A stretch of 64,000 nt of DNA from Ascaphus truei (lineage: Eukaryota; Chordata; Amphibia; Anura; Ascaphidae). The notes beneath the pieces are model-generated. The model worked only from the letters and a program-made list of their open reading frames with translations, did no database searches and was not told the origin of the DNA. A program made the translations under genes and the position numbers. Position 1 is the stretch's first letter. Every line of letters begins with the position of its first letter. This document shows, in pieces, positions 20,173 to 32,762 of the stretch. Location of the stretch: contig CM071570.1 of assembly GCA_036426205.1 (NCBI GenBank), positions 71,662,995-71,726,994 of the forward strand. The letters run 5' to 3'.

Positions 20173-21713
20173 TATACTAGTTTAAATGCTGCTCCCTACG
20201 CAATGCACAAGATTGGGGGGGGGGGGGGGTTACAGAATTATTATGTTTCAGCTTATATTGGACATTATTAGGTGACATGTAATTCACTTTTGTTCTCAGC
20301 CAGGACGGCAACCAGACAAAGGAAAATTTTAAAAACATAACAATGTAGCGTTATCGGTTATTCTAAAGCATCACACGTTGTAGAACCTGGCACATCATTT
20401 CTGGTGGCGTGATTTCTGCAACATACCTCGTTAAGATCGTGTTGACTTATGTTTTTAATCGATGCAAAAAATTGCATTTAGCGTTGTCTGCATACGTCGA
20501 GAACTCAATAGGTACTCACTAGTTGTTTGGCTAAAATATAGCAGTAAATGCCAATTCACTATCCTCATTTTACATTGAAAGAAGTCCTTTCTGAGGCGCC
20601 TTAGCCATACACCAATCCTCTAACTGTAGAAGATTAAAAATTGAGCACACACCACAAAAAGTGTTTTTAACCAATTAAAATGTTGTATTGATACAGGATA
20701 ATAAGGGAAAAAGGAATAATACAAAAATACGTCGCTTCTTCACTTTTCCGAATGTAAAATTTTTTTTTCCACGCTAGTTGGACCGTATGAACACGCATTG
20801 CGTGTCCTCTCATAGTTTATATGCGCATGCATGTATGTCATAGTTGGAAACCACCTTGTTGAAAACAGCATATGCAATGTCATCAGCATTTATGCAGCAT
20901 GCGTGTAATGCCTAATTGCCTACAACAAACGAATACATCCTAAACCATCATTGAGTTTGGGTCGAGATACTTCACATTCGATGTGAATTTCAAGTCTGAA
21001 ACAAAAAAAAGAGGCATTCCATTTGCTCGCATGGGCTTATTAGAATGAAGGATTTTGGAAGGAAACCAATATGCTGGCATGTTTTTTATACTTGATCCAA
21101 TTTTTGAAGGCACATTCTATAAAATCACTTGCTTTTTATTCTACTGTACACTGTATATTGGTAGAGATGGCATACACTACTATATTTTTAAACGCATTTT
21201 TAAACGCAACATTAAACCAGAAGCAGCATACCAACACCGTATTTTAAAGATTACCCAATTTTATTGTCCAAGAAGCAAAGGAAAAAGGAATAATACAAGA
21301 TACAAACGGCGCCCTCTTCTTGTCAACCTATTACAATCTTGTCTTTGATCTTCTTCTAAAATGGCTAAATGCTTTCTGTTGTTCTTTTGTCATTGAGAGA
21401 GTGGGGAATAATGGGCAAACTACTGACTGTTTATTACGTAGCCAACGAATACAATAATGTTTGCACATTTCCCGAGCCCCTTTCCTGTATTTAGCTTGCA
21501 TAAAGAATAGGCTTGAAGTATTTCACAATATTGCGATCTTACAGTGTAACTACTTTCTAACCTATATATACTACATATATACTGTAAGTAAGTACAGTAT
21601 AACTATCAATATATACGTTATGGATTGGAGCACTGGGTCTTAACTCTCCCCAGGCTAACGAATGAAAAAAAATATTATACGGCAAGGCATTAATAGATTA
21701 AAACAGTGAATAC
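20173..21713. other. Unassigned AT-rich stretch with a dispersed repeat
   Basis: It has a G run of about 14 near 20215. Bases 20640-20770 (minus) match 50985-51080 and 51460-51550 (GAAGAAGCGAC, TATTATTCC). Bases 20820-20920 hold the words ACCTTGTTGAAA and GCATATGCA, also found at 47.4, 47.9 and 51.4 kb. AGGAAAAAGGAATAATACA occurs twice (20706, 21279). I see no gene. Confidence 0.45.
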
Positions 21714-22740
21714 ACTTTTTAAAAAAAACCCACCAGGATTAGTGCGAGACGCCAGGCCGCGATCACGTGATCGGCCCTTTAAATACGCAGAGTGATAACG
21801 GCAGCCTCATAAAGGGGCTGTATCTTGGGGAGCAGGGGGTCCCCGACCGCTAAACCAACGCGGTTCAGCTCCGGAGACCCCCTGCACAGCCCTCCCGCTA
21901 CCCCCCCGCAAGCCCTAAACAAGCACCGTTGGGGCTAATACCGCCTTCACCCACCCCGCTACCCACAATAAAAAAAAAATTCACACACAGCAGCCGCCAA
22001 AAAAAAAAAAATCTAAATAAATAAATAAATAAATGACTATAAATAAATACATTTGAAATACATTTTTATTGATAGTGTAGCTGTGCAGGGGGTCTCCGGA
22101 GCTGAACCGCGTTGGTTTCAGGTCGGGGAACCCCCTGCTCCCCGAGATACAGCCCCCTTTATGAGGTGCCGTTATCCCTCTGCGTTTAAAGGGCCCGATC
22201 ACGTGATCGCGGCCTGTAAACCAAGCAGAGGAGAGGGATACCAGCAGGGATACCAGCACCCCCTAAAGGGGCCTGTATCTCAGGGAGCAGGGGGGTCCCC
22301 AGACCTAAAACCACAGCGGTTCAGCTCCGGAGATCCTCTGCACATCTACACTATCAATAAAAATGTATTTTAAATTTATTTATTTATATTCATTTATTTA
22401 TTTAGATTTATTTATTAATTGTGCTGCTGCTGCTGTGTGTGAATTTTTTTATTGTGGGTAGTGGGGGTGGGTGAAGGGGGTATTAGCCCCATCGGTGGTT
22501 GTTTAGGGCTTGCGGGGGGGGTAGCGGGTGCACTTAACCCCTCACGACCGTAGCGGTTACTAACATGCTACGGCCGTGAAGGGGTTAAGTGCACCCCACC
22601 CCCCCGCACGTCCATAAACTCACACCAAGGTCCAAACACCCCTTCACCCATCCCCGCTACCCACAATAAAAAAATTCACGCACAGCAGCCCACAATTAAT
22701 AAATAAATCTAAATAATAAATAAATACATAAGAGAAATAA
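21714..22740. repeat. Chain of long inverted repeats, palindromic family
   Basis: Three arms of alternating orientation, at about 21750-21895, 22053-22218 and 22225-22370, share CTCCGGAGA, GGTTCAGCTC, GGGGAGCAGGGGGTCCCC-like words and GATCACGTGATC palindromes. A second hairpin has arms at about 22380-22550 and 22565-22735, centred on the gap around 22557, with GGTAGCGGG and TAACCCCT words. No coding sequence is present. Confidence 0.8.
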
Positions 22741-23334
22741 AATATACTGTATATATAATATACTGTATATACAATCCCTATACATATACAGTATATACTG
22801 TGTATATATATACTGTGATAAATATACACACAGTATATACACACGTATATTACGACACAGTATATACACACATGATGAATCAATATACAAATACATGTAG
22901 AATGGTTATCAAAATCATACTGTCCTACAAATAACGCTTCTCCATACAGACAATAATAATAATCCATTTAATAATCCTAACTGATCTTACAATATAAAAC
23001 ATAACATTCCAATCCACACAGTACATTGCATTTACATTGTATAAATGATGCATAAAATCTATGCACCATATACATTCTGCAAATGAATGTTAACAATATC
23101 ATTGCAAGCTACTGTACCAGTAAATACAAACACTTCCAAACAACTCAACTATTTTAACCAATCAAGTAAACAAAAATCAATATACAAGTATACTGTAAGT
23201 ACCAACCAGAAAACACAATTTAAAACCAAAGCTAACCTTTACAATACCAAGGATTACATCTATCTAATTGTAAAAAACAGTATACATTATACACACATTG
23301 AAGCATTGCAATAAACAACATACAGTACAGTACA

Positions 23335-23535
23335 TCCCCAGTATCTCCCTGCCTTCAGTGTAATCTGTTTAAAGCCCCCTCCCCCCTAATGTTTCTGTTA
23401 AACAGATTACACTGAAGGCAGAGAGATTTAACAGAAACATTAGGGGGGAGGGGGCTTTAAACAGATTACACTGAAGGCAGAGAGATTTAAAGCCCCCTCC
23501 CCCCTAATGTTTCTGTTAAATCTCCCTCCCTGCCT
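23335..23535. repeat. Alternating direct and inverted copies of a 30-55-bp unit
   Basis: GATTACACTGAAGGCAGAGA occurs twice directly (about 23405 and 23465) and once inverted (about 23350). CCCTCCCCCCTAATGTTTCT occurs twice directly (about 23382 and 23496) and once inverted (about 23436). The segment could fold in several ways. Confidence 0.85.
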
Positions 23536-23748
23536 GCATTGCTGTGAGTGCAGTGTATGTAAATGTGGGGAGGGGGGGGGGACCCAATGTGCATACTGTG
23601 AGGTCTAACCACCCTCACCCCCTACCCACATACCGTTACCCCCCCCAGGGGTTAAGCCACACAGGCCCGATACCCACCCTTCACCCATGAATTTGTACAG
23701 TGGCTTCATCATGCAACTATATACAGTATATATTTATACTGCATATAT

Positions 23749-23751
<3 letters not shown>

Positions 23752-23798
<47 letters not shown>
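23752..23798. repeat. (GA)n microsatellite
   Basis: A pure AG run of about 47 bases inside TATA-rich sequence. Confidence 0.95.
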
Positions 23799-23799
<1 letters not shown>

Positions 23800-24254
23800 C
23801 TGTATATATATATATTCAGTATATATATATATACTTAAAATCAGAGACAGAACATAAAACACAGACAGAGCTCAGTTTTTAGCACATCCAGTGAAACTCA
23901 TACACGGTACAGTGCCTGAATATATATGTATAAATATCGAGTAAAATGGTCTTTTAGTTTAACATTTTTGGCCAAAATTGTTGTAAGCCCCTGAGCCAAC
24001 ATTATATATATGTTGTGGTTATTTTGGGGCTTCAATAGGAGCTTGTTGGGTGTCCAGTATGTTTTATATATATATACACAGTATATACACACACATGATG
24101 AACCAATATACAAATAAATGTAGAAGGGTTATCAAAACCATACTGTTCTACAACCAAACACTTCTCCATACAGACACACTACATTAAAATCAATTTCCTT
24201 TAAAAATCCTAACTGATCTCACAATCTATATCATCACACTGCATATATACTGCA

Positions 24255-24256
24255 GT

Positions 24257-24316
<60 letters not shown>
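24255..24316. repeat. (TA)n microsatellite
   Basis: TATATG words at the left followed by a pure TA run. Open frames across it give Tyr/Ile artefacts. Confidence 0.95.
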
Positions 24317-24319
<3 letters not shown>

Positions 24320-24884
24320 ATATATATACACACGATGAACCAATATACAAATAAATGTAGAAGGGTTATCAAAAGCATACTGTCCTACAACCAAACACTT
24401 CTCCATACAGACACTACATTAAAATCAATTTCCTTTAATAATCCTAATTGATCTCACAATCTATATCATCACAAACCAATGAAAAACCTCACATTCCAAT
24501 ATATATGATGCATAAAATCTATGCACCATATACATTCTGCAAATGAATCAACCAAGTAAACAAAAATCAATTAGCAATCATTATTTACATCCCTAAACAA
24601 TTCACACTCCATCAAGAACAATGAAACCATTAACTAATTCACGCCTGGAGCAGAACAATTTAGCCTGTGAAAAAATACAGTACCGACCAGAATACAACCT
24701 CTAAAACCAAGGCAACACACAATACAATACCAAGGAATACATCTATCTAATTTTAAAATACTTTAAACTCACAATAAAGCATAGTAGCATAGACAAATTA
24801 ATTTAAAACACATCAAATCAAGCTTTTAAAACAACATCATTTCTTACCCTGTATGTATATATCTCTCTAGACATATATACATAC

Positions 24885-25464
24885 TGTGACAAACAGCTTA
24901 CTCCGGGGCTCCGCTGCTTGTCCGGGACGGTTAGAACACGGTCTTTTGGGGTAGGTTAAATGAGGAGGCGTCACGTACTGTTCCTTTAAACAGGCTGTGC
25001 CTGGTTTATTCAGTCCCAGGCACTGAGACTGCCACAGTGCATACAACAAAACACATCAAAACAAAAGCTGCTCACCTGAGCGATAACTTAACTTAGATTT
25101 CCCTAACTCAGGGTGGAAGTGGCTTTTCCACTTTCCAACAACAAAACAAGGTACTTTTGCAGAGTTAGCCAAATGAACAGAACAATTGAACCTGTGTGGG
25201 GAAGGGGCTTCTCCCCACTGTGTTCAGCAGCCTTCCAGGCTCTGGAGAAGAGAGAAGAGCAAACAGGAAATCAGTCTTACATACCTGATTTCTAATTAGC
25301 ATGACAGGTGACAGAAATCCCTCAGTTCCAGCGCTTGCCCAAAACTGTGGGATGGAGTGCATGTATTATAAGGCTGCACTCCCAGGCCAGACAGGATAGA
25401 AACTGTTCAGTATCCTGGGAGCCCTATATATGGAATTTATTACCATCCCCTGGTTTCTGTCACA
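24885..25464. mobile_element. Probable solo LTR (580 bp)
   Basis: It starts TGTGACAAAC and ends CTGTCACA, giving a 6-bp terminal inverted repeat (TGTGAC/GTCACA) as in LTRs of the gypsy elements here. The GC content is clearly higher than on either side. I found no clear target duplication and no matching second LTR. Confidence 0.5.
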
Positions 25465-25485
25465 ACAGGGATATATATATATACA

Positions 25486-25550
25486 GTTAGGTCCGGAAAT
25501 TATTGGACACTGACACAATATTCATAATTTTGGCTCTGTACACCACCAAG
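25486..25550. mobile_element. Single end of a Tc1-type element
   Basis: CAGTTAGGTCCGGAAATTAT followed by TGGACACTGACACAA matches the TIR of the Tc1 element at 32763-34411. No opposite end or transposase is seen nearby. Confidence 0.65.
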
Positions 25551-25805
25551 TGCCAGGGAGTCTGCCGTGCGCTTCAGTGCATTTACACAGGTCTGGAAGT
25601 ATCAGACACTGGAGAAAAACGAGGGAGCTATGCAGGGCCACAGATTCAACAGGTGCAGGGGGATAACAATATTACATCACCTGCTCCTCCGGTTTGGGAC
25701 CCACTCTCCTCGCCTGCTCCTGCGTGCCACCGTCGATATGAATCAGGAAAATGGTGGAGATTCGGCGCAACTGCGCATGTCTGAAAAAAGGCTCCTAAGG
25801 CAATG

Positions 25806-26387
25806 AAGGGGTTAACCCACCGTGCCCGCTTTATTGTGTGTAGTGGGGATGGGTGAGGGGGGTATTAGCCCCAACGGTGCTTGTTTAGGGCTTGCGGGGG
25901 GTAGCGGGAGGGCTTAACCCCTTCATGACCGTAGCGGTATTAACTGCTACGGTCGTATCTACACTATCAATAAAAATGTATTTTAAATAATTTTTAATGT
26001 GCCGATGTTTGCTCAGAGAGAGCAGCGGTTCTCTCTCTGCTGCAAACACATCTCGCCAGGGGATGGCCTATAGTATCATTGATGTGCATATACAGTACTG
26101 TATGTGTATGTTAGGGGTTGTTATTATACAGTATATAATGTATAAATACAGTATATACTGCATTACAATTCATGAATTTCTAGGCTTCAAAGACAACAGC
26201 TCGCAAACGCCCCCATGCGTTTTTACAAGGCATTGCAGTATTGCAGCCAGCCGGAATAAAATGCTTAAATCACTGCCGCGGAAATAACGCTATATACCCC
26301 GGGAGAAAATGATACAAAACCGCACATCACCGGGATACTCTGAAATTCGCGGAACTAGCCAACTAAGAATAAAGTTGGTCGCCAGTG
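25806..26387 (+). mobile_element. Right part of a long palindromic family-A element
   Basis: It contains GGGTATTAGCCCC, the CTATCAATAAAAATGTATTT block, GAGAGAGCAGCGG and TACAGTACTGTATGTGTATG as in 18.9-19.9 kb. It ends in a family-A terminus (AATAAAGTTGGTCGCCAGTG, then TA at 26388). The left terminus is missing. Confidence 0.6.
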
Positions 26388-26667
26388 TATGCCAACAGGA
26401 ACTCTTCTGGATCTTCAAACTATATTGATCTGTCATCATTCACTTAAACATGCAGTCTCCTCAAATGGTTTTATTTTGTATTTTGATATTTTCATTATTC
26501 ATGTTCTGCTTCATCATATATTTAATAGCATTCATTGTATACCTGAGTGTGTGTGTATAAATATGGTTTTTAGAAATCTATTTCCTATTTTGAAATGTAT
26601 TTCTTTTTCATCTCCATATTTCAAATTAAATTTTTATTTTAAAGCTCTCCTATTTTGTTTTATATAT

Positions 26668-27400
26668 TGTGATGCCCACATCACGTTGCAGTATCTCCAA
26701 GTCCCAGATTAAAGCCGAAAACGTATTTCTCTACAGGGGGTTTATTTACAGGGTTAAATCATACACCAACAGGCTCACCGTCCCTTTAAGTCAAAACAAA
26801 TCAGAAAAATAACTCATATTCCCTTTAGGGAAAACTAACTACACCATTGCTTTAGCCCTTTCTAAGGCGCTGGCCAACTAAACTGGTTCCCAGTTCAAAA
26901 CATGCACTATCATATGCAACAACACAGTCTTCGAAACATTAATATGTTACTTAGTTCTTTGTCTTGTGCCGATTTGGGGCTCCAGGTAATTCACTCTGGA
27001 CCATGTGAGAGTTCAGAGAATCCCTCTACTCTGTAAGTCCAATGTTAAGGACCAGACATCCTTGCTTCAGCACGGTCTTGCGTCCTTCATTCTTCTTACT
27101 TCGATTCAAACCCAAGCAGTCCCAGAAGACTCTGTGACCACCATCCAGCAGGGCTAGGAGACTGTGCCAGCCTCTTTACTGGGGAGCACTTTCTCTCTCC
27201 CCCCTTTCTCTGGGGAAAGAAGTCTCTCTCAGAATGGCAGCTCTATGTATCTGCCTTAAAACACTTCCTTGTTAATTCAGGAGTCCAGCCTGATTAGCTG
27301 CAGCTGAACTAGCTTTTCTAGGGGAAATCAACTTCCTGTAGACTTGAAAGAATACTATCTGCAACACTCCAGACTATATAGGGACAGTGATTGTATCACA
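26668..27400 (-). mobile_element. 3' LTR of a second minus-strand gypsy element
   Basis: TGTGAT at 26668 and ATCACA at 27400 form an inverted terminal pair (733 bp). On the minus strand an AATAAA signal lies near 26740, about 70 bases before the LTR end, and GCTGAGGAGGGTGATA (27416-27401) forms a purine-rich tract just upstream of the LTR. This places internal sequence at higher coordinates, where RNase H is found. Bases 26390-26667 show nothing recognisable. Confidence 0.7.
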
Positions 27401-27416
27401 TATCACCCTCCTCAGC

Positions 27417-27718
27417 TTAACATTGTCCTGTGAAGCGGCCCGTGCACCATTCCGTGCTCAGGCTCTTTGTCAGAGGTCCAACATCTATCTCTTCTTTTTC
27501 CTTGCCTTCCAGTTGAAGACTTTTTCCTTGGGGGCAATTACTAATCCTGCTGGGCCTATAGTTCATGAAGATGCACCTCCACCTTCCTTCTCTTGTGCTC
27601 AAAGTCTCCCTTATACCTTTGGTTGTTGCCTGCGGGTTAGGTGAATACTTAGTCAACACTTTCTCAGACGGTTCAAACTTTACAATCTCGTTTTCTATTG
27701 GGGCAGTGACCCCAACTA
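27417..27718 (-). other. 3' internal region of the gypsy element
   Basis: An open frame (27782-27417) fills the space between RNase H and the polypurine tract. It has no motif that I recognise, is Lys/Glu/Thr-rich, and may be chance or the degenerate tail of pol. Confidence 0.3.
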
Positions 27719-28200
27719 TTACTGCACCCTTGTCTTCATGGATATTGGTCTCTGTGGAATCCAGACGCTTGGGTACAGCCAATACATTTTCCTGTAGTGG
27801 AGATACCAGAGCTTTGCGTTTAACTTCCTAGGCCTTTGCTGAATCTCAAACGAGAATGGTTGGAGGGCCAAATAACACCTGGTCAGTCTAGCATTGGAGT
27901 CCTTCATCGAATGTAACCACTTTAGTGGAGCGTGTTCTGGTGTTACCATATCACCAGGGTAAAATGGACTCCCACCAGGTAATGCCTCAAGGCCTCAATT
28001 GTCCACTTCACTGCAAGGCATTCCTTTTTAATCACAGAGTAGTTTTTTTTCCCTCAGGAACAATTTCCTACCCAGGAAAAGCATTGTGTCAGATTATAGC
28101 CTGCAGTACCCATGATAATCCACTGGGATTGTGGCTGCTCTTGCTCCCAGACTCTGAAACCTGACACATTGCACCTGTCCCACGCCTCCAGCCAGACCTA

Positions 28201-29810
28201 CAGTCTTGTGAAAAAGAAAGAACACCCTCTTTGAATTCCATGGTTTTACATATCAGGACAAAATAACAATCATTTGTTCCTTAGCAGGTCTTCAAATTAG
28301 GTTAATATAACCTCAGATGAACAAAAACACATGACATATTACACTGTGTCATGATTTATTTAACAAAAATAAAGCCAAAATGGAGAAGCCATGTGTGAAA
28401 AACGAAGTACACCTTATGATTCAATAGCTTGTAGAGCCACTTTTAGAAGCAATAACTTGAAGTAATCATTTTCTGTATGACTTTATCAGTCTCTCACATC
28501 GTTGTGGAGGAATTTTGGCTCACTCTTCTTTACAACATTGCTTCAGTTCATTGAAGTTTGTGGGCATTTGTTTATGCACAGCTCTCTTCAGGTCCAGCTA
28601 CAGCATTTCAATCGGATTGAGGTCTGGACTTTGACTGGGCAAGTGCAACACCTTGATTCTTTTCTTTTTCAGCCATTCTGTTGTAGATTTGCTTGTGTGC
28701 TTGGGATCATTGTCCTGTTGCATGACCTAATTTCGGCCAAGCTTTAGCTGTCGGACAGATGGCCTCACATTTGACTCTAGAATACTTTGGTATACAGAGG
28801 AGTTCATGGTCGACTCAATGACTGCAAGGTTCCCAGGTCCTGTGGTTGCAAAAATAAGCCCAAATCATCACACCTCCACCATCGTGCTTCACAGTTGGTA
28901 TGAGGTGTTTGTGCTGACATGCTGTGTTTGGTTTTCACCAAACGTGCGCTGTGCATTATGAACAAACATCTCCACTTTGGTCTCGTCTGTCCAAAGGACA
29001 TTGTTCCATAAGTCTTGTGGTTTGTTCAGATGCAACTTTGCAAACCTAAGCCGTGCTGCCATGTTCTTTTTAGAGAGAAGAAGCTTTCTCCTGGCAATCC
29101 TTCCAAACAAACCATACTTGTTCAGTCTTTTTCTAATTGTACTGTCATGAACTTTAACATTTAACATGCTAACTGAGGCCTGTAGAGTCTGAGATGTAAC
29201 TCTTGGGTATTTTGCTATTTCTCTGAGCATTGCACGGTCTGACCTTGGGGTGAATTTGCTTGGATGTCCACTCTTGGGAATATTGGCAACTGTCTTGAAT
29301 GTTTTCCACTTTTGAATAATCTTTCTCACTGTAGAATTATGGACTTTAAATTGTTTGGAAATGACCTTATAATCTTCCCAGATTGATGGGCAGCAACAAT
29401 TGCTTCTCTAAGATCATTGCTCATGTCTTTCCTCCTTGGCATTGTGTTAACACACGCCTGAATGCTCCAGACCAGCAAACTGCTGAAACTTCGGCTTTTA
29501 TAGAGGTGTTACACTTGCTGATGATCAATTAATCAAGGGCATTTGATTAGCAGTACCTCTCTGCTACTTAGCATCTTAATTCCTATGGAAGCAGTAAGAG
29601 TGTACTTCGTTTTTCACACATTGCTTCTCCATTTGGCTTTATTTTTGTTAAATAAATCATGACACAGTGTAATATGTCATGTGTTGTTGTTCATCTGAAG
29701 TTGTATTTAACTAATTTTTAGACATGCTAAGGAACAGATGATTGTTATTATGTCCTGATATGTAAAACTATGGAATTCAAAGAGGGTGTACTTTCTTTTT
29801 CACATGACTG
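28201..29810 (-). mobile_element. Tc1-type transposon (1610 bp), TA target duplication
   Basis: The ends are CAGTCTTGTGAAAAAGAAAG and, inverted, CAGTCATGTGAAAAAGAAAG. The TIRs run on for about 60 bp with small differences. TA flanks both sides (28199-28200 and 29811-29812). It carries one transposase pseudogene on the minus strand. Confidence 0.9.
28470..29441 (-). pseudogene. Tc1-type transposase
   Basis: It starts MPRRKDMSNDLREAIVAAHQ at 29441; a frameshift near 29380 follows. The paired HTH domain continues with VRKIIQKWKTFKT and then SGHPSKFTPRSDR. The catalytic triad is visible: Asp in LWTDETKV, Asp in QQDNDPKHT and Glu in SPDLNPIE. There are stops between (one near 28730, one just after the third acidic residue) and a frameshift near 28889. 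The enzyme would cut and paste the element at TA sites. Confidence 0.85.
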
Positions 29811-30259
29811 TATATAAGCCTCCCTTTCCTGTTCCTCCCTTGCCTGTTTATACTGGTTCCTCCAGCTCCTGCTTTCGCTGCTGCTATTGCTATTGCTGTT
29901 GTCCTGTCTCTTCATTGCCAACCTCTTCTTGTGATCCTTACCACGCTATCTGCCACCTGCCTCCAACCTCTGCTTGTGACCCCGACCACGCTATCTGCCG
30001 CCTGCCCCCGACCTCTACTTGTGACCCCGACCACGTTTCCTGCAGTTCCTGCCACTGGGATCCACTCCAGCAATAGATCAACCCTTGACACATTGGGGAT
30101 CTATCCCCTTAAAACTGCTGTGATAGGACTGGGGGCAGTTCTATCTCTGATGTATCAGTCTGTACGAGAAAAGGACTATTAAATCTGGACTTCTAAGTAT
30201 AGGACCTTCAGATATACATTTATTTTACCTCCTGGAAGGTTCTCTGGCACTCTCTAGAC

Positions 30260-31656
<1,397 letters not shown>

Positions 31657-32160
31657 CTCTGGACCATACCACTTATGTAGAAGCACAATTTTTTGAGAGG
31701 CCTATTAGGGGTGCCGTACGTTTAGAGTAATTAGGGATGATCCACTGATAGTACTCGCTAAACCCAGCAGTGCGTGCATCTGCATTTTTGTTCGAGGAGT
31801 CGGAATTTCTTTCAGGGTAGCTACTTGACCACTTTACTTTTATCAGTGGCCTTACTTTTCCACCTCCAACCACATAACCTAAGTATTTTGTTTCGGCCTT
31901 AACTAAGGAACATCTCTTATGGTTGGCTGTGAGCCATGCCTCTCCTAGAGAACTGAGGACAGCTTTTAGTCTGTTTTTAGATGGGCCCGCCAGTGTTTAC
32001 TGTAGATGACAGTGTCGTCCAGGTACGCCGCGGCATAAGTCCTATGAGGTCTCAGCACCTTATCCATAAATCTCTGGAAAGTGTCTGTGCTCCATGCAGA
32101 CAAAATGGCAACATCACGAATTAGTATAAACCTGTCGGAGTGGCGAAGGTGGTTTTACAC

Positions 32161-32555
32161 AAAACCTATTTGCATATTTAAATTAGATCATTTGCATATG
32201 AAAACCAGCTTTTTGCCAGGTATTTCAGGTGTGTCATAAACGTTTTTGAAAGCTCAATCAAAACTGTGGCACAATTTGGACAAGTTTACGATATTTATAA
32301 ATCTTGGTATTACATTTCAGTTTGGATTTCCACATAAGAGGTCCTTTTTGTGCTATATCACAAATATATATATTAGCATTTTATTTAGTGAGAAGTCAAC
32401 TTGTTTATTTTAGTCACTAGCAGCCATTAAAGTAATCTTTTATTAAAATGCCTGTGAAATTCTATTTTTTTATGAAGCAATTGAACAATTCTTTAAGGAC
32501 AATTTATAGTTTTTATAATCTTGATATAATTTCAACAAATGTCAAGGACAAATTA
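32161..32555. other. Unassigned spacer
   Basis: AT-rich sequence between the gypsy RT and the Tigger-type MITE. Nothing recognised. Confidence 0.3.
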
Positions 32556-32762
32556 CAGGCATACCCCGGTTTAAGGACACTCACTTTAACTACACTCGCG
32601 AGTAAGGACATATCGCCCAATAGGCAAATGTCAGCTCGCTCATGTGCCTGTCAGCATGTCCTGAACATCAATACCGGCTCCCTACCTGTACCGAAGCTGA
32701 GCGCAAGCGTGGAGATTATAGAGCCTGTTACAAATGCGTTATTTACATCAGTTATGCACGTA

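Larger units (their letters stand above)
22741..24884. other. AT-rich region with a threefold repeat and microsatellites
   Basis: A unit of about 160-220 bp recurs at about 22850-23070, 24085-24240 and 24325-24560; each contains CAATATACAAATA, GGTTATCAAAA, CATACTGT and CTTCTCCATACAGACA. The unit is preceded by TATA/CAGTATA runs. No gene is supported. Confidence 0.6.
28172..30085. mobile_element. Small insertion with 10-bp target duplication, carrying a Tc1 element
   Basis: TGACACATTG at 28162-28171 is repeated at 30086-30095. Removing the segment, Tc1 included, restores contiguous RNase H sequence. Without the Tc1 it is about 300 bp, with a TATATAAG-like word beside the Tc1 and three GACCCCGACCACG-like words (about 29930-30035). 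I cannot name it; a 10-bp duplication would suit a LINE- or SINE-type insertion. Confidence 0.6.

Noticed and set aside
23335..23535. CRISPR-like array of short repeats
   Set aside because: The units alternate in orientation and lack regular spacers; the DNA is vertebrate in character.
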